NCBI GenBank assembly: GCA_019695455.1
Contig: JAEUAC010000235.1
Span: forward strand, 1-7,542
Length of the DNA: 7,542 bases
From: Methylorubrum extorquens
GTDB taxonomy: Bacteria; Pseudomonadota; Alphaproteobacteria; Rhizobiales; Beijerinckiaceae
Reading direction: 5' to 3'
Part shown: one piece after another, positions 6,273-7,542 of the stretch
Layout: every line of letters begins with the position of its first letter
Numbering within the stretch: position 1 is the first letter of the stretch
The notes under the pieces: generated by a model
What the model was told of the DNA's origin: nothing
Seen by the model: only the letters and a program-made list of their open reading frames with translations
The model's database searches: none
Made by a program: the position numbers and the translations under genes

Positions 6273-7105
6273 GCACGGCCGTCTTCCTGGCCGTGCTCGC
6301 GGCCGCCGCCATGCATGCCGGCTGGAACGCGGTGCTCAAGCTGCGGCTCGATCCGCTGATGGCCGTCGGCCTCGTGAACCTCTGCGCGGGGCTGATCGCC
6401 GTGCCGGCCCTCGTGCTGGTCGGCACGCCGCGGATGGAATCCTGGCCCTGGCTCGCGGGCTCCGTCGCCGCCCATCTCGGCTATTACTGGTCGCTGTCGG
6501 AGGCCTACCGGCGCGCCGACATGAGCCAGGTCTACCCGATCGCCCGGGGCGGGGCGCCGCTCCTGACGACGCTGGCCTCCCTCCTGATCCTGCGCGAGCC
6601 GGTCTCGCCGCTCGCGACCCTCGGCATCGTGGCGCTCGCCTCGGGGGTCGCCGTGGTGTCGCTCGCCCGACGGGGCACGCTCGACGGACGCGCCCTCGGC
6701 TTCGCGGCGCTCACGGCCGTGTTCATCTCGCTCTACACGCTCGTCGACGGCACCGGCGCGCGCATCGCCGGCAACCCGCACGCCTATTCGGCCGCCCTCT
6801 TCGTCTTCGACGCCATCCCGCTCACGGCGTGGCTCGTGTGGCGGAACGGCTCGGCCCTGTTCGACGCCGTCCAGACCTTCGCCCTGCCGGGCTTCGGCGG
6901 CGGCGCCCTGTCGCTCGGCGCCTACTGGATCGCGATCTGGGCCATGACGATCGCGCCGATCGCGCTCGTCGCCGCGCTCCGCGAGACCTCCGTCCTGTTC
7001 GCGTCCGCCATCGCGGTCGTGATCCTGAAGGAGCCGCTCGTCCCCGCCCGCATCGCGGCCGCGTGCCTGATCGTCGCCGGCCTGATCGTCATCAAGCTCG
7101 GATAG
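6269..7105 (+). CDS. EamA-family permease, phosphonate-utilisation-associated type
   Basis: The protein has 278 residues and about ten predicted membrane segments (near 2-22, 30-52, 60-80, 90-108, 113-132, 141-160, 170-191, 208-228, 233-253, 258-277). The two EamA halves are visible as an internal duplication: LLILREPVSP at about 95-104 and VVILKEPLVP at about 250-259 occupy matching positions. The opening STAVFLAVLAAAAMHAGWNAVLKL and the YPIARGGAPLL motif fit EamA/DMT exporters or importers. A subgroup of this fold (the TIGR03340 kind) is known to sit beside phosphonate catabolism genes, and the following phnW supports that grouping. It is an inner-membrane protein, presumably moving a phosphonate or a pathway product; direction and cargo are not readable. 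The GTG start overlaps the flavoenzyme stop as GTGA (6269-6272), implying coupled translation. A later in-frame ATG (6310) would remove most of the first membrane segment. Confidence 0.85.
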   Translation: MSTAVFLAVLAAAAMHAGWNAVLKLRLDPLMAVGLVNLCAGLIAVPALVLVGTPRMESWPWLAGSVAAHLGYYWSLSEAYRRADMSQVYPIARGGAPLLTTLASLLILREPVSPLATLGIVALASGVAVVSLARRGTLDGRALGFAALTAVFISLYTLVDGTGARIAGNPHAYSAALFVFDAIPLTAWLVWRNGSALFDAVQTFALPGFGGGALSLGAYWIAIWAMTIAPIALVAALRETSVLFASAIAVVILKEPLVPARIAAACLIVAGLIVIKLG

Positions 7106-7109
7106 GAAG
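7104..7109 (+). promoter_or_regulatory. Shine-Dalgarno site of phnW
   Basis: AGGAAG overlaps the permease stop codon and lies 5 nt before ATG 7115, fixing the phnW start and showing that the gene continues the same operon after only 9 bp. Confidence 0.6.
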
Positions 7110-7114
7110 CCCCC

Positions 7115-7542
7115 ATGTCGCCCGCGCCCCAGCCCGCCGTCTCCGAAACCGGGGATCCGCTCCTTCTCACGCCGGGTCCGCTCACGACCTCGCGCAGCGT
7201 CAAGGAGGCGATGCTGCACGATTGGGGCTCGCGGGACGCGGCCTTCAACGCGATCTCGCGCGCCGTGCTCGACCGACTGCCGGAGGTCGTCGGCGCGACC
7301 GGCACGCACGCGACCGTCCCCATGCAGGGCTCCGGCACCTTCGCGGTCGAGGCCATGCTGACGACCTTCGTGCCCCGCGACGGAGCCTGCCTGCTCCTCG
7401 TGAACGGCGCCTACGGCCAGCGGGCGAAGAGGATCCTCGACATCGCGGGACGCCGCACGCTCGTGCAGGAGACGGCCGAGGACGTCCCGCCCGACCTCGC
7501 CGCGCTCGACCGCGCGCTCGGGGCGGATGCGGGCCTCACGCA
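7115..7542 (+). CDS. phnW: 2-Aminoethylphosphonate:pyruvate transaminase, 5' part
   Basis: The first 142 codons are present and the gene continues past the window. PhnW is a PLP enzyme of the class V aminotransferase group that converts 2-aminoethylphosphonate and pyruvate to phosphonoacetaldehyde and alanine, the entry step of AEP breakdown in the cytoplasm. The N-terminus carries the PhnW signature LLLTPGPLTTSRSVKEAML followed by DWGSRD, then PMQGSGTFAVEAML and LLLVNGAYGQRAKRI; these match remembered PhnW sequences from Pseudomonas and Salmonella closely, and better than serine- or alanine-glyoxylate aminotransferases. The PLP-binding lysine lies beyond the window and cannot be checked. The gene follows the permease by 9 bp with a clear Shine-Dalgarno. 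A phosphonoacetaldehyde hydrolase (phnX) or dehydrogenase (phnY) with a phosphonoacetate hydrolase (phnA) would be expected next. Confidence 0.87.
   Translation, partial: MSPAPQPAVSETGDPLLLTPGPLTTSRSVKEAMLHDWGSRDAAFNAISRAVLDRLPEVVGATGTHATVPMQGSGTFAVEAMLTTFVPRDGACLLLVNGAYGQRAKRILDIAGRRTLVQETAEDVPPDLAALDRALGADAGLT

Noticed and set aside
5849..7309. Open frame antisense to the flavoenzyme end, permease and phnW start
   Set aside because: It has shadow-type composition (Arg, Glu, Asp, Gly runs) and crosses three supported genes.

Overview
The window is very GC-rich (by eye about 70 %), gene-dense and compact. Its protein families (MipA/OmpV porin-like protein, short RppH, DMGDH-type flavoenzyme, PhnW) point to an alphaproteobacterium, most likely Rhizobiales/Hyphomicrobiales of a Methylobacterium-like kind. 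The genus is an inference from base composition and remembered homologues, not a measured result. I see no RNA genes, insertion sequences, CRISPR arrays or attachment sites.

Layout: (1) 1-755, plus strand, the 3' part of a MipA/OmpV-family outer-membrane protein gene. (2) 748-2889, minus strand, a tight three-gene set read right to left: an RppH-type Nudix hydrolase (GTG start at 2889), a 76-residue exported small protein overlapping it by ATGA, and a glutamine-synthetase-family ligase whose end overlaps the MipA gene tail to tail by 8 bp. (3) A 92-bp divergent intergenic region, 2890-2981. (4) 2982-7542, plus strand: a DeoR-family regulator, an 87-bp leader with an AT-richer patch, an 810-residue sarcosine/dimethylglycine-dehydrogenase-like flavoenzyme with a fused folate-binding GcvT domain, a 278-residue EamA-type permease overlapping it by GTGA, and the first 142 codons of a 2-aminoethylphosphonate (AEP) transaminase, PhnW, which runs off the window.

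Functional reading: PhnW converts AEP to phosphonoacetaldehyde, and EamA-type permeases resembling this one recur beside phosphonate catabolism genes. A folate-coupled N-demethylating dehydrogenase directly ahead of them, under a DeoR-type regulator, suggests a route for N-methylated AEP: import, oxidative N-demethylation passing the methyl carbon to tetrahydrofolate, then transamination. This is the most interesting hypothesis in the window and it is not established. The adjacent minus-strand ligase belongs to a family that includes gamma-glutamyl-amine ligases and may add to an amine theme, but it is transcribed with housekeeping-like genes and its link to the phosphonate set is uncertain.
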